From Cyprinodon diabolis (taxonomy: Eukaryota; Chordata; Actinopteri; Cyprinodontiformes; Cyprinodontidae): 64,000 nt of DNA. The translations under genes and the position numbers were made by a program. Shown piece by piece: positions 22,889 through 35,000 of the stretch. The notes below the pieces were generated by a model, which worked only from the letters and a program-made list of their open reading frames with translations, did not search any database and had not been told where the DNA came from. The DNA is taken from NCBI GenBank assembly GCA_030533445.1, contig CM060062.1:4379456-4443455 (forward strand), read 5' to 3'. The stretch's first letter is position 1. Every line of letters begins with the position of its first letter.

Positions 22889-23534
22889 CTAGTTAGCCAA
22901 ACCTTCTTGCTAAACCATTTCTCTCTCTCTCTCTGTCACTCTCCAATGTGTCTCCAAAATCCTGTGAGTCGAACTGTTAATCACCCGCCAAACTGTGCTG
23001 TGGCAGGAGGTGGTGAAAAGATACACTTCCGGTCACCCCAGGTTTCAGCTTAGCAATGGGTAAACAGTTTTGCGCCCTAAGGCATCACCATCACCAATCT
23101 GACAAAAAATGAAATGACGCTTTGCTATTCATTAAAAGATTAAATATTTATCTTGTACAGCTAAAAAAATATTTATTTTAATTTAAAATTCAATTATAAA
23201 AAAAATTGTTTTTCATGTCTTAAACGTCGTTACATGGGTGGGGTGGCACCCTAGCGCCCTCATTTGGCCAGCCAGCACTGATTTTTAAGTAAATTTTGTC
23301 CATTTCTTAATTAAAGATAAATATGATTAAGACTGTTTTAGTTAATACTGAACTGTTGAAGAACATCCACACTACACCTCATAATGGACTAATCTTCCCT
23401 TGCAATAGCACACCAAGTAATCCTCGGAAGGCCAGATTCGTCGGCCGATTATGTCATAACATGGCGCCGAGGCCTGTTCGGATTGGAAGACTCCACTATT
23501 TTGAAGAATGGGTTTGGTGTATCCTACGTAGCCT

Positions 23535-24233
23535 TGGGTATCTGCCAGGACTCAGAACATTGGACCCAGTATTCAGGCAGACATACTAAAGTTATTTATA
23601 AAAGCGTTTATTGACTGCATGGAAAGTCCAAGAGGAAGCAGCTAGGCCTAATGGCCAAAACCTCTGTGGAGGGGAAAACACAGGTTAATGACCATGTCAC
23701 TCTGACTAAGGATGATAATGAGCATGTAAGTCAATAACCTGGTTATAAAGTTCAGTCATAGCCCAGAGGAAGGAGTGGAATCCAGCTGGATGGTTTTCCA
23801 CAGCACAAGGTGGATGAAACACAGTGAGTTCCAGGAGCCAAAGCCAAGCGAGTTGCAGAGCCAGCTGACGAACAGAATCCAACAGACGAAGAAGAGCAGG
23901 GGTTTCCGAAAGGAGAAGCCACAACCGGTGTCAATGAGGTAGTAGAAGTCCAGGAAAGAGTCTGAAAACAGTTCACGCAAACAGATGAGAATAGGGCAAG
24001 CAGGGCAAGCAGTGAGCAGAAACCAGTCAGGATCAGGCAATTAGAGTAACAAACTGGGTATGCTAGATAACTATCACCTACGGCTCGAATCATCTGGCAC
24101 TGATGGCTGGGACTAAACAGTTCGAGTTGAATCTGGAACAGGTGGATCTGATGAAAGATAATGCAAACTGGCGGAGCTAGGCAGGTGTGTGGAATAAACC
24201 AATAATACAGTCATCAGTGCCAAGATCATGACA
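23535..24233 (-). mobile_element. LTR of family A, minus orientation
   Basis: Read on the minus strand it opens TGTCATGATCTTGGCACTG, contains GCCTGATCCTGACTGG and AATAAACGC, then GCCTGAATACTGGGTCC, and ends near TGGCAGATACCCA. Ordered similarity to 381-952 and about 60112-60841 defines the family. The complement of the sequence just upstream (ACGGGATAC) resembles the junction preceding other LTRs here. No internal coding region is visible, so it is probably a solo LTR. Confidence 0.62.
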
Positions 24234-24737
24234 GTATCCCGTGATTCATTGCAGGTCCAAGAAAGCTGGCTGCTCTTTCCTCAGAGGAAAAAGGTAAATG
24301 GCGCCAAACAGTGGCACATATTGTAAGTTCAGTTTAATATAATACAAGTATGTGAATAGTTCCTTCTGAAATTTGTGATGATAGTTTTTTAATTGGTTAC
24401 TGAGTCAGATATGTGGCGGGTAATGTTTGGTTTATTGAAAGGTTTTATCTGTCCCTGTGTAAATGGGTTTGGCTGACATTTAAGGACATATTCTAATAAA
24501 TCTGCATTGTTGGACTATAAATCTGATACTGGTTTTGAAGCTCCTCAAAAATGTTATTAGCACCCAAGGCAGCAGTGAGGAGTGATGGAGAGTTATTGCC
24601 ACTGGATGATTGAAATGATAATTATAATGCCTGATTCTCATCCCAGGAATATGGATGAATTATAAATAATTTCTCAAAAACATTAATCAGTTAAAATATC
24701 AAAAAACATTGATCAGTTTAGTTTTTAAGAAAAGTGT

Positions 24738-24872
24738 TAACAAACATCCATCGATTTTCTGACACAGTTATCCCAAGCGGGGTTGCAAGGGGTGCTGGTG
24801 CCTATCTCCAGCTGTCTACGGGCGAGAGGCGGGGTACACTATGGACAGCTCACCAGTCCATCGCAGGGCAGT
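24738..24872 (+). repeat. Dispersed teleost repeat R2, copy 1
   Basis: GTTGCAAGGGGTGCTGGTGC, CCAGCTGTCTACGGGCGAG, AGGCGGGGTACAC and CCAGTCCATCGCAGGGCA form a consensus very common in fish. I associate it with the 3' region of RTE-type LINEs, from memory of the family. No open frame. Confidence 0.7.
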
Positions 24873-25094
24873 TAACAAATATCTTATATCTCTATATATC
24901 TTTTCCTATTAAAAGAAAACTCCAAAAATAATATATGTGGATTGAGAAACAAATATCTTGGCTTGTCAATTCCGAATAAATATAAAAAGAATCATTTCAA
25001 ACCTTAAATGAAATTTATCCTTCCAACAAGTTCATATGCTGCAAATTTAAATTCACTGTAGACAAATGTCATGGTTCTCCCCTTTTGGGACTCA

Positions 25095-25420
25095 GTTTTC
25101 ATTCATCCATCATCTAACACACTTTATCCCAATTGGGGTCGCGAGGGTTCCTGGTGCTTATCTCCAGTTGTCTACGGGCGAGAGGCGTGGTACACCCTGG
25201 ACAGGTTACCAGTCCATCGCAGGGCAACACAGAGACAAACAGGACAAACAACCATTCATGCACACACACACTCCTAGGGAGAATTTAGAGAAGCCAATCA
25301 ACCTAACAATCATGTTTTTGGACTGTGGGAGGAAGCCGGAGTACCCGGAGAGAACCCACACATGCTCGGGGAGAACATGCACACTTCATGCAGAAAGACC
25401 CCGGGCCAGAAAACGAACCC
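25095..25420 (+). repeat. Dispersed teleost repeat R2, copy 2 (longer)
   Basis: Contains the same blocks as 24738-24872 and extends 3' through CAACCTAACAATCATGTTTT, GGACTGTGGGAGGAAGCCGG, AGTACCCGGAGAGAACCCAC and the CATGCAGAAAGACCCCGGGC region. Both copies are direct repeats about 350 bp apart. Likely RTE-LINE-derived. Confidence 0.75.
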
Positions 25421-25439
25421 GGAACCTTTTTGCTGCAAG

Positions 25440-25685
25440 GCCTTGTGCCTGTTTCCTTTCCACTTGCCTTCCTTCTAGTTAGTTCCACTCACACCTGCTC
25501 CTTATTCAGCTCATTAGTCCATCCTTTGTTCTGTTCCCCTTAAATACTCCACCTTTTTTTGGTTCCTTGTATTTTATGTACTTGTAATTTTGGATTTTGA
25601 ATCTTTGCCTCAGTTAACTTATTAAATCTTCAAGACTTTGCCTTTGGGTCCTCAAAATCCTCCACCCCACCAAGTGTCGTCTAAA
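25440..25685 (+). mobile_element. LTR-like fragment
   Basis: Pyrimidine-rich sequence with CACACCTGCTCCTTATTCAG, then CCCCTTAAATACTCC (promoter-like), TTATTAAATCTTC, and TTTGCCTTTGGGTCCTCAAA at the 3' side. Composition and order resemble fish gypsy LTRs. The 5' end is missing or fused to the R2 repeat. Confidence 0.35.
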
Positions 25686-28124
25686 TGAGCAGGAAGAGGA
25701 AAGAATATGTTTGTTTTTTTTATTGTGGTAAAACCTAAACATTTTTGTCATTTCATAACTGGTTACTTTCTAAATCCTTATACACAAATTTTCTCTCCCC
25801 CCTCTGCAATGAAATTTCATATTATTGAGCAAGGTAAACAATTAGAATTTATAATTAATAACATAATTACTGCTACAAATTTTTCATATAAAAATGTTGT
25901 CTTGTCTCAAAAGTCTAGCTATAATAATAGCATTTAAACATGAAATAAATATACTTCCTTAGAAAAAATTTCACCAATGCTAAAAAACTGAATGTCACCC
26001 CATTCATCATATATTCTTTATCTTTTTCAGTCTATATTGTTCCTTGTCACCGTTTATATCTTTATTTGATTATCTAATTTACTATTGAATAGCTATTCTT
26101 TAAAAAAAATATAATTTTCATCATATTTTTTAAATTTCTATTTTGCAAAATATAGTTAGCTTAGTATTTTTGTTGGTGTGGAATATAAGAGATTATGCAG
26201 ATATATTTTTCATTCTTACATTGTTTAGATTTACTTACATCTTTCTACTAATGATGGTGAGATGAAGCCTCATGAGGTATTTGAACAGTTTGGCCAAACT
26301 GCTTCAAAGATCCCCACAGTTCATGAGGCTCCATGTGAAAATGTCACCACCTACTGAGAATGTGGGTTTTTTTGCAACTGTTTTTCTTGTTTTTTCCCAT
26401 TTAATTTCCTTTGAAGTTGTTAATGATTGGTCTGCAAAATAAAATCTTTTTTAATTTGTTTTTATATATAATGATGAGCAAAAAAACAGGTGAAGTAAAT
26501 AAATCAATGTTATGGTGACAGTAGCTCGAGTGCAAACTAAAGTATAATGGAACTTAATAGATCATCTAAAGGATATTAACACAAATGAACTGAAATAACC
26601 TTAAATAATGACAATATCAGGACAGTTTAGTCACAGACTTTCTAAGTGTCCTTAAAGATAAAAAGAAAAATATTCTCTGATATTTATCTTGCCCTTATTT
26701 TTATGTTCAGATGACATGTTTTTTTTAGTCTGAGACTGTATGATAAATTAGAAAAAAAAAAAAAAAACAAATAAAAGAACTTTAGAAACCTGTCTATCTG
26801 CAAGCAATATTAAGTGTAAAATATGCATTTACAGTTTTGCATGGAAAGGTTTAATTATAAAACTCAGAGGGTAAAGTGGAGTTAAGAGTTTTAATTTGTA
26901 AAAAAAAAAATAAATCACAGCTCACTGAACTCAAACTAAGCACTACCTGCCAGTAGTGGTTTTGTCCTTAGTCATGAAGACATTGATGTAGATGTAAATG
27001 CTGCTTGGCTTTATGTTTCAGACGCTCAAGGGCTTGTTTCACACTGCTCCCTTGAGCTGCATTGATTTCTGCCTGTCTCGTTGCAACCAACCAATTAATC
27101 TGCCCTGTTAGCAAGCCTCCACCACACAGGGGCAAATATGCCCAAACCTGCCCTTCCGATCTACACAATCATGCAGTGGCCTCATTATCTCATCTTGCTC
27201 TAAGTGAGTGCCTGCAAAAACGTGTGTGCATGCTTGATTGTTTTTGCTTATGATGTACATTAAATTACATCAGCTGGAGAACAAGCAGCTGCATCTCTCC
27301 AAGGAGTATGGGTTCCTCACAATTAATCTGACCCTCTACCTTGTAAAAGCTTCAAGTTATTTTCCAGCTTTGAGTGCAAACTCCCTGGCCCCAACTGATA
27401 GGCTTATGATTCCTCATGGAAGCAGAGAGGTGGGCAAATGGCAGTGACTTGCTCTTAGCGGTTCATTAGACAGCAACAAGGTTGAGCATTAGCCTATAAC
27501 TGTATGATATTCATGGCTGCTGATATTAAGTAGCTCAGCATCTGCTGCACATGTCAAAGTCAATCTTTAAAATAAGCCAAATCAATATGCCAGAGATAAT
27601 CACCCACTACTCCAAACTTTGGCTGACAGCAGGCCAAGTGAATTTAAGTGAATATCACTCTGTGAGGCCCTTGCACTCCAAGAGGCCAAACCAAATGCTT
27701 ACTTGGAAAATGTGTGGTTTATTTTATCAGCATATAGGTCAAGAATCTAAAAATACCAGGGGAATATCAGGCTAAATGTTATCATTAAATGATTCTGACT
27801 CTGAAAAAGCTGTGATTTTAAAGTTGCAGTACTCCAGCGGGGCTCTATCTGCTTATGTAGCAACCCTGAATGCACACAAATAACCAGCCCTGTTAAGAGG
27901 ATTTCTTGCAAACCGTCACATACTGTAGAGCTTTATAGAGAACAGACAGCAGTCGGCTGTAAATGTTTTCATTTTTTAAAACAATAATATTGAAATATTT
28001 TCCTTTTTGGTGTGACTTTGTATCTTTCTCGTACTGTTTGTAAGATAATGGCTCCCGTTTTTCTCGAAAACTGTTTTTTATTCGTTTTTTTAAATTTTTT
28101 ATTGCATTGTCTTACAGAGCCAGC
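25686..28124. other. Intergenic sequence with one dispersed repeat
   Basis: AT-rich up to about 26.9 kb, with poly-A runs. The part at 27.0-27.9 kb has a more even composition without repeat ends, so it is likely single-copy sequence. No gene is supported. Confidence 0.4.
26245..26430 (-). repeat. Dispersed repeat R1, copy 2
   Basis: Complement of the repeat at 14455-14700, about 80 percent alike by eye. No coding capacity. Confidence 0.6.
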
Positions 28125-28318
28125 GTGTTTGACCAGGCTCCCATTGTTTACACCCGAGACCAGCTGCTCACCCTTACGGAGTTCTGCGGGAGTCACACGA
28201 TACCACTGGGGAAGGAGGTACAGACCAACCCTCCCGTCTGTCATCATGGTCATTGTCAGATCTCTCTCTAACAAGGTGCATAAGCTGGCGGCTCTAACTC
28301 ATCATGAAAAATGCTACA

Positions 28319-29186
28319 AGTCTCGGCTTTCTATCATCTGAAGAACATTTCCAGGATTAAAGGACTAATGTCTCAGCATGATCTGGAAAAACTAATCCAT
28401 GCGTTTATTTTTAGTCGAATTGATTACTGCAACGGTGTTTTCACAGATCTGCCTAAAAAGTGGATCAGACAGCTGCAGCCGATCCAGAATGCTGCTGCCC
28501 GTGTCCTCACTAAGACTAAGAAAGTAGAGCACATCACCCCAGTTCTAAACTCCTTACACTGGCTCCCTGTATCTCAGAGAATAGACTTTAAAATACTTCT
28601 GTTAGTCTATAAATCTCTCTAGCACCTAAATACATCACAGACTTGCTATCAGTGTATCAACCCTCCAGACCACTCAGGTCTTCTGGCTCCAGCCTGCTCT
28701 GCATACCTAGAACCAGAACTAAACATGGAGAAGCAGCATTTAGTTCCTATGCTGCACTTATCTGGAACAAACTTCCAGAAAACTGTAAGAGTGCGGAAAG
28801 CCTGAGTTCCTTTAAATCAAGACTAAAAACAGTTCAACTAAAACATTATTCGTTCAACTTTTTATTTTCTTTAGTCCAACTGTTTTTAATATTCTTTTTT
28901 TGTTTCTGCATTTTTGGCTGTTACACTGTGTCAAGGTCAGGGATCTTGTGGTTTGAAAAAACAACATAGTGTTTGAAATAAATAGGTCCGGGACCTATAA
29001 AGTCAACAGGGTAGACAGAAGTTGGTCAAGACGTCAGTGTTGGATTCTGCAATTTTTCTTTTTTTTTCTTGTTGTCTTCCTACTTGCTTTGATTCTGTTT
29101 TATCTTCCTATATTTTAATCATGTAAAGCACTTTGCATTGTCTTTGTACTGAATTATGCTATACAAATAACTTTGCCTTGCCTTGC
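28319..29186 (+). mobile_element. L2-type LINE 3' fragment inserted in the old LINE
   Basis: Encodes a C-terminal region: [60 protein letters not shown], then (after a stop) IPRTRTKHGEAAFSSYAA and ESLSSFKSRLKT. The 3' UTR ends in a short TTGCC tandem tail. CTACA flanks both sides (28314-28318 and 29187-29191). It differs from the AATTG-tailed family at 3.2-8.2 kb, though both belong to the CR1/L2 type. A stop at about 28621 and loss of all upstream parts make it dead. Confidence 0.85.
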
Positions 29187-29251
29187 CTACAGAGAGGCTA
29201 GCATTCTATGCCTGACTGAGACTAACAGCAGCAGTTAGAATGAGGAATTTA

Positions 29252-29644
29252 CCCCTGGCTCACACCGACTCCGGTCTTACCGTTGCGGTGCGGTGGGTGC
29301 GGCGCCGCAGTGATTCCAAGTCATTAAAAAGACGTAAACCTCTCTCACCGGCTGCTGAGCTGTCCGGCTGCGGTTACCGGCGCTGCGGAAAATTCAGCAA
29401 GAAAGCTATCCTTGCCGCGTGCCGGAGCCCTCCGCAACAAGCTCTCGCAAATATCCTTATTTGGGCCGTGTTATCGCGTGAAGTTATGTGAACTCAAGTG
29501 AACTTCTGTTAAATCTCCGGACCTGTTGCCGGAGCGGCAGAGCCGCACCGCACCGTAGTCAAAAGGGCGGTGTGAGAGGGGGTGTGCGAGAGTTGCGGTC
29601 TCCATCGGCTCGGTAACCGCACCGGAGCCAGTGTGAGCAAGGGG
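29252..29644. mobile_element. Harbinger-like MITE H1 (393 bp)
   Basis: Terminal inverted repeats CCCCTGGCTCACACC and GTGTGAGCAAGGGG, with inner GACTCCGGT/ACCGGAGCC. Target duplication TTA at 29249-29251 and 29645-29647, the TWA type of PIF/Harbinger. GC-rich interior with no transposase. Removing the element with one TTA restores the reading frame of the old LINE (GAA TTT ACA CAC). Confidence 0.88.
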
Positions 29645-29853
29645 TTACACACTTTATTGTGATAGCTGTTTATGTCCCCCCCTCTGCTAATGCGGCAACA
29701 GTCTGTGATATCCTGCACACTACCTCCAGCAGACTCCAAAAACACACCTACAGGCTCTTTTTCTGATCTCTGGGGAATTCAACCATGTCTCCCTGTCTTC
29801 CACCCTTCCCACATTCACACAGTATGTTATGATCTACCATATGACAACACTAA

Positions 29854-30375
29854 AACCCGGCGTACACTGTGCAATTTTATTCAGTAGTTGCACACAGCTG
29901 CTGCTCCCACTGTACGACTAATCGCAGGGTTTAGTCGTACAGTGTGAGTTCACAGCTCACAATTTATGTTTTCAATTTTGTGATGAAAGCCCTGAAAAGA
30001 AAAGGCAACGACATATTTGGAAAAAAGACATGGCTGAGCAAATGTGGCTACTACGGTCTGTCAATTTTACAGACAGAACTGCATTTCACTTATTGCATTC
30101 CTGCCATGCTGCTGTGTTTACATCTGAGAGGAAGAATAAAAAGAAGAATCCTTGTTTGCGCCCTGAGCGATTTGCCCACGACGGTAGGGAGAAAATCAAA
30201 CATGTTTGATATTCTCCCGACCTCACGATTCCTGAACGGAAGCTGGTCGTGAGAGGCTGATCGCCGCTCGTAACCCCCTGTACACTACACGACTCGCGAC
30301 GCACGACCAGGCTGAAAGTCGGCCCGATTGAAAAATTCTCGCACGACTGGAAAATCACACAGTGTACGCCGGGAT
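29854..30375. mobile_element. Harbinger-like MITE H2, copy 1 (522 bp)
   Basis: 16-bp perfect inverted ends, CCCGGCGTACACTGTG at 29856 and its complement ending at 30373. The flanking TAA (29851-29853 and 30376-30378) is the target duplication. Removing it rejoins ACT AAG GAG GCA of the old LINE. The interior has further CGTACAGTGTGAG-type sub-repeats and an untranslatable body shared with 31580-32067 and 55030-55380. Confidence 0.9.
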
Positions 30376-31146
30376 TAAGGAGGCATACAGTTCATCACCT
30401 CTCCTGGGGAGCTCTGACCACAATCTGGTTTATCTCAAGCCTGTGTACAAACCGCAGCTGTGAAATGCGCAGTGATGAGTTTCTCCAATACTGTGTGTGA
30501 AGAGCTCTGTGCTCCTAATCAACAGGACATCAATAGTTTCACAGACTGCATCACCAATGACATTAATTTCTGTGTTGACAACACTGTGCCTATCAGAAAG
30601 ATTTGTCACTTCTCCAATCGCAAACCATGGATCAACCCTGAGATAAAGGCACTTCTGAAAGAAAAGAGGAGATCCTTTATATCAGGGAAGATGAGAGCTG
30701 TCCACAAAGAGCCGAGGAAGAAAATCAGGGGTGGGAAGAACAGGTACATAAGAAGATGGAGGATCAGCTGCAGCAGAACAACATTAGAGGGATCTGGCAA
30801 AGCCAGAAGACAATGTCAGGCCAAAATCAGAACACCCAGACTGTTGGAGTCTTGAAGTGAGTTCACAATCTGATTTCAACAACAGGTGAAAGAGCTGAGA
30901 AAGATCAAGGTGCGAAACGCTGCAGGTCCAGATAGCATCAGCTCCAGGCTTCTGAGATAGTGTGCAGATGAGCTGTTTGGCATCTTCTGCTATATGCTGA
31001 ACTTGAGCGTGAAGCAGGGAGAAACACCACAGCTGTGGAAGACCTCTTGTGGGGTACCAGTGCAAAAGACATTACATCACAAGGACCTCAGCAACTACAC
31101 GGCGGTATCACTGACTTCACAACTTATTAAGATCCTTGAACGGTTA

Positions 31147-31353
31147 AGGGCTGGTTATACTCCTGCAGCAGTGTGTCGCAGTGAACTTGAAGCCTGTCTA
31201 ACATGGGGGGAACGCTATCTGATGGCCTATAAACCCGGTCAGATAGCGTTCCCCTCTTCTTAACATGGGGTAATGGTATCTCATGGGCTACTAAACCCTG
31301 TCAGATAGCGTTTCCCCTGTCTAGCATGGGAATAACCTGTGATGTGACCAGCC
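31147..31353. mobile_element. TTAA-type foldback MITE related to M1
   Basis: TTAAGGGCTGGTTATACTCC at the left and GTGACCAGCCCTT at the right are inverted ends of the M1 type. The interior consists of about 2.3 copies of a roughly 62-bp unit, each starting (A)ACATGGG. The first unit contains a perfect 16-bp stem (31207-31222 with 31239-31254). It interrupts the old LINE just after ILERL. Confidence 0.7.
31207..31254. repeat. Perfect 16-bp inverted repeat
   Basis: GGGGAACGCTATCTGA, a 16-base spacer, then TCAGATAGCGTTCCCC. It lies inside the tandem units of the small MITE; the second unit keeps only the right arm in good form. Confidence 0.95.
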
Positions 31354-31579
31354 CTTCTACATGAGACTGGATAAGGCTGAAACAACCTGGCATCAGAACA
31401 AGAGCATGCTGCAGACACTTTTCATTACCTGCCCCTGCATCAGACCTTTTTGCAGGAATATCTTGATAAGTCATATCTTAATCTTTTATTTAGGCAAACC
31501 TATTGAACAACTAGATATCATACAGGTCCTTGTTCCTGAGCTGAGAACAGCTCATAACCATGCTTTTCCAACAAGGCAA

Positions 31580-32067
31580 GACTCGTCTATCTGGAAGCCA
31601 AACGAGTAGAAGAGGAATATTAAGCTCACTATAGTGAAACACGCTGCCTTGGCAATTTGTGCTATTTTGTGCTGAAAGCCCTGAAAAGAAAAGGCGACGA
31701 CGTATTTGGACAAAGACATAGCTGAGCAAATGTGGCTACTGTGGTCCGTTAATTTTACAGGCAGAACTGCATTTCACTCACTGCACCCCTGCCATGCTTC
31801 TGTGTTTACATCTGAGAGGAAGAATAAAAAGAAAAGTCCTTGTTTGCGCATGTTGCGATTTGCCCATGACGGTCGGGAGAAAATGTTTGTTTTTCTCCCG
31901 ACCTCACGATTTCTGATCGGGAGCTGGTCGTGAGAGGCTGATCGCCGCTCGTAACCCCCTCTACACTACACGACTCACGACGCACAATCAGGCTGAAAGT
32001 CGGTCCGATCAAAAGATTCTCGCACGACTGGAAAATCGCCCCGGAAATCTCACAGTGTACGCTGCGC
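31580..32067. mobile_element. Harbinger-like MITE H2, copy 2
   Basis: Shares the body of 29950-30373 (for example GCTGAAAGCCCTGAAAAG, CATCTGAGAGGAAGAATAAA, GTGAGAGGCTGATCGCCGCT) and the right end CACAGTGTACGCTGCGC. The left part differs and instead matches 55030-55140 (AAGCCAAACGAGTAGAAGAG), so copies 2 and 3 belong to one subtype. The left terminus is not identified. Confidence 0.75.
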
Positions 32068-35000
32068 TTTATATTGTCCATTCACCAATAGACTCATTTA
32101 TATTTCAAAGTTCACTATGTGAAAGAAAGTGCAACTTAGAATAATTGAATAATAGAATAATTGTCTTGTCTCGCCTTCTCATGTCATTCAACATTTCAGC
32201 TTAGAAAATGACAAACTATGATTTCAGTAATGGAGTAACATTTATCTCACCCAAGGAAAAGCTCTACATATGAAGCTGCAATTGTCCCATTTAGCAGTTC
32301 TTACAAACCCAAGGTGAGTCCTTCCTGCATTTGTGACAGATATACTTTGTGCAGTGCACACAACGCTCAGTGCTGTGGTTCCTGTTGCACACCTGGCCTG
32401 CTTATAATAACAATGAAAAAATCTCAAGAAATAGAGTTTATCACATATTCCGAAAGTAAAAGTTGTAGTATGAACTAGATGAGGTTATCTATGTGTGCTC
32501 CAAGTTTGGAGGCACTACAATGATGTATAGTGTAGTCATTGCTCATTTTATACTTATTCTAGTAATAAAATAGAGGTGCCATTTGTCATTTAGGCTTTGG
32601 GAAATTCCTCAAAAAAGGTATTATTTTCAAATCCAATAAATGTGATATGAAAGGCATGAGATGAGAAACACATGAAATGAATTTAATAATAATCTACCTC
32701 TCCTTGGTGACGCTTTTGAATATTTCTCTCTGATTATTTTGCAACTTGCAGACGGTCCCTAAGCATTTGTAGAGGAGCGAGCTCTGCATAGGGTCCAATG
32801 TAATTCTCCCGGCGCGATAGGAGACTCGTTTTGAGGAAACTACAGTTGTAGCTCACTGTCTGCCTTGCTGTGGTTGCTGAGAGGTGTCTGTTTGTAGAAT
32901 AAATCATCCGACGACTAGTTATTAATCCGGAAATGCCGACTCTGTGAATATATTGTAGGGCTGCCAACTTTTCACCAAACATTTGTGTGAGATTTTAAAA
33001 GAATTTGGACATGCAGCCATTGTCAGGGTTAGATGACGACAGGTGCAGCTATAGGTTGCAGGTTTTTAGAGGATTTACCTGAAACAAAGTTGTAAAATGT
33101 TGAATTTTTTATAGCACAGTAAATATTAATGAGTTACAATAAGTGATCTGTAGTTATGTGGAACATTTTTCACACAATATGCATTATTTTCTATATTCTG
33201 GTGATATTCAGAGAACTTAAGTAAAGGAGTAAGGGCCCTACTAAAATACTGGCATCTTAACCACTGGTGTCGGACACACAGAACCGTTCTGCTGCTTTGT
33301 GTCATTAGAGGAGATCATGGAAATGACTAGACCTTAAGCTCCACATGCTGCTCTAAGCATTAACTCCCTATTCAGGGATGTGTTGGTGTCTGCTTACTCC
33401 ACCTGGATCTCATGAATCTGTTTGATCAAATGTAATTGATCCTGAGCTTAATGAAACCTGCTGCCAAGGGATCAAACGGACAGAGAAGAGATTTGACCTT
33501 TAAATGAACTGCAGGAGACTGATGGATGCATCACTGCCTTCTTTTATACAACAGTTTTTCTATTTTTTAGACTTTTTACTAAAGACTCTTGTATATTTTA
33601 CTGGCAGCATCTTTTTGTTCATATGTCTGTGTCTAATTTCATGTTTTAAATGCGTATTTCAATCAGCTCCTAAAGGGCAAAGCAAAGGCTCTGTGTGACG
33701 ATGAAATGATAAATGGAGTGTATGGCAGGTTAAGAGTCTGTGTATTCTCGGCATGATGAGCCGATTTATATTTGAAATCTCTTTTTAATACAGAGAAATA
33801 ATTTATTGATGGAAAACAAACTATAGAAATAAAGTTATATTGGTGAAATTGAGTTTTTATTCAAGATAAATAGATGAGAGTCAGCATTGAAACAGATGAC
33901 TTGTTGTTTTTTTTCAGATGTTTCAAACTCATCACCAAACAGCAGCTTTTTCCGTTGACCCTCATTGATTTTATTTATTTCCCAAAGCCCTGTTTCACCC
34001 AGGCCTCGACGTTAAGGATTTTTACCCTACGGGCAAGTGGCTTTCACATTTCATTTGCCCAGAAACAATTTTTACTTGCCCACTATAATGTTTGATAAAT
34101 ATAGTTCCTAATATTCATTTTTGTATATATATCAATGAAACATGTTTGTTTTTTAAATGTTTTTTGTACTTCAGTATTTTTTAAGTGTCCAGGTTCCTGG
34201 TGTGTATCTGCATGCGTCAGATAATGAACTCAAGCCTACATTACCGTGTTAAAAAACGTGTTACAAAACAACCCTGCTGTGAATGATTACTTTTCAGGAA
34301 ATCCCGCCTTTTGATGCTCTACTCTTCTTCCTAAGTTGGTAAGCAAAGCTGTCATTACATACATGCAGTGTTGGATGTAGTACTCAACAGGAGTACTTGA
34401 GTTAAAGTATTGACACTTATAGTCAAATCTTACCCGTTCATCTGATCTGTACACCATTAATACTCGACTAAAGTCATTATTCTGAATCTTGCTACGTAGC
34501 AGCAGCAGGAAAAACAACCATGGCGGAAGATAATGCGGAGAGCATTCTTTATTTTCAACCATCTTGAAAAGATTGTGCTGTTAATGCACTGGCTGAGGCG
34601 GGGAAAGAAATGATAGATTGCAAATGCGCTCCAGCACTACCTTCCATGTTTACTTCCGTAAACACAGAACACGCTCCTTTGTGACACTTAAGTTGAATGA
34701 ATTCAGTTCACAAAGGAGATTACATATTTGGAAATGTGATCAACCACGCAAAACAATCAGATGTCTTAAAAAAAAATAAATGGAACAGCGCATTAAAGCC
34801 TGCAGTGTGAACGTAACCTTAAATGTGGTCATCCAGACAAGACACTGGCCAGAGGTTCTAGATGTTCATTTAAAGCTGCTTTATCTATTCCAAAACCAGT
34901 TTAAATGTGAGTTTAGGAACATCAATCCATTTAAATCCATTTCCCACATTTCCTCCGATAGAATATAGAGCCGGAAACATGAACTACTTGGTTTCTGTTA

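Larger units (their letters stand above)
21908..23280. mobile_element. Non-autonomous DNA transposon with CAGTG...CACTG ends
   Basis: Left end CAGTGGTGGCTGG and right end CCAGCCAGCACTG are imperfect inverted repeats. Flanks are AT on each side; no 8-bp duplication is visible, so the superfamily is undecided (hAT-like start, unclear target site). The interior is AT-rich, carries no transposase, and hosts a nested TTAA-type MITE (22431-22863). Confidence 0.6.
28125..31146 (+). mobile_element. Old LINE (second family) interrupted by three insertions
   Basis: Four collinear pieces encode fragments of one endonuclease-RT protein: 28125-28318 (VRSLSNKV...LAALTHHEKCY), 29187-29251 (REASILCLTET, then EEF), 29645-29855 (EFTHFIVIAVYVPPSANAA, then DILH and ISGEFNH) and 30376-31146 (EAYSSSPL, SSDHNLVYLKP, FCVDNTVPIRK, KPWINPEIKALLKEKRRSF, LTSQLIKILERL). 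A LINE fragment and two MITEs sit between them. A deletion near 29230 removed part of the endonuclease. The RT core is missing after 31146. Confidence 0.85.

Noticed and set aside
22376..23053. Overlapping frames of 79-190 codons on both strands as genes
   Set aside because: They come from the GC-rich M1 MITE. Matching frames occur at its second copy (43.7-44.0 kb).
23323..23589. 88-codon plus-strand frame
   Set aside because: Part lies inside the inverted family-A LTR and it has no recognisable motif.
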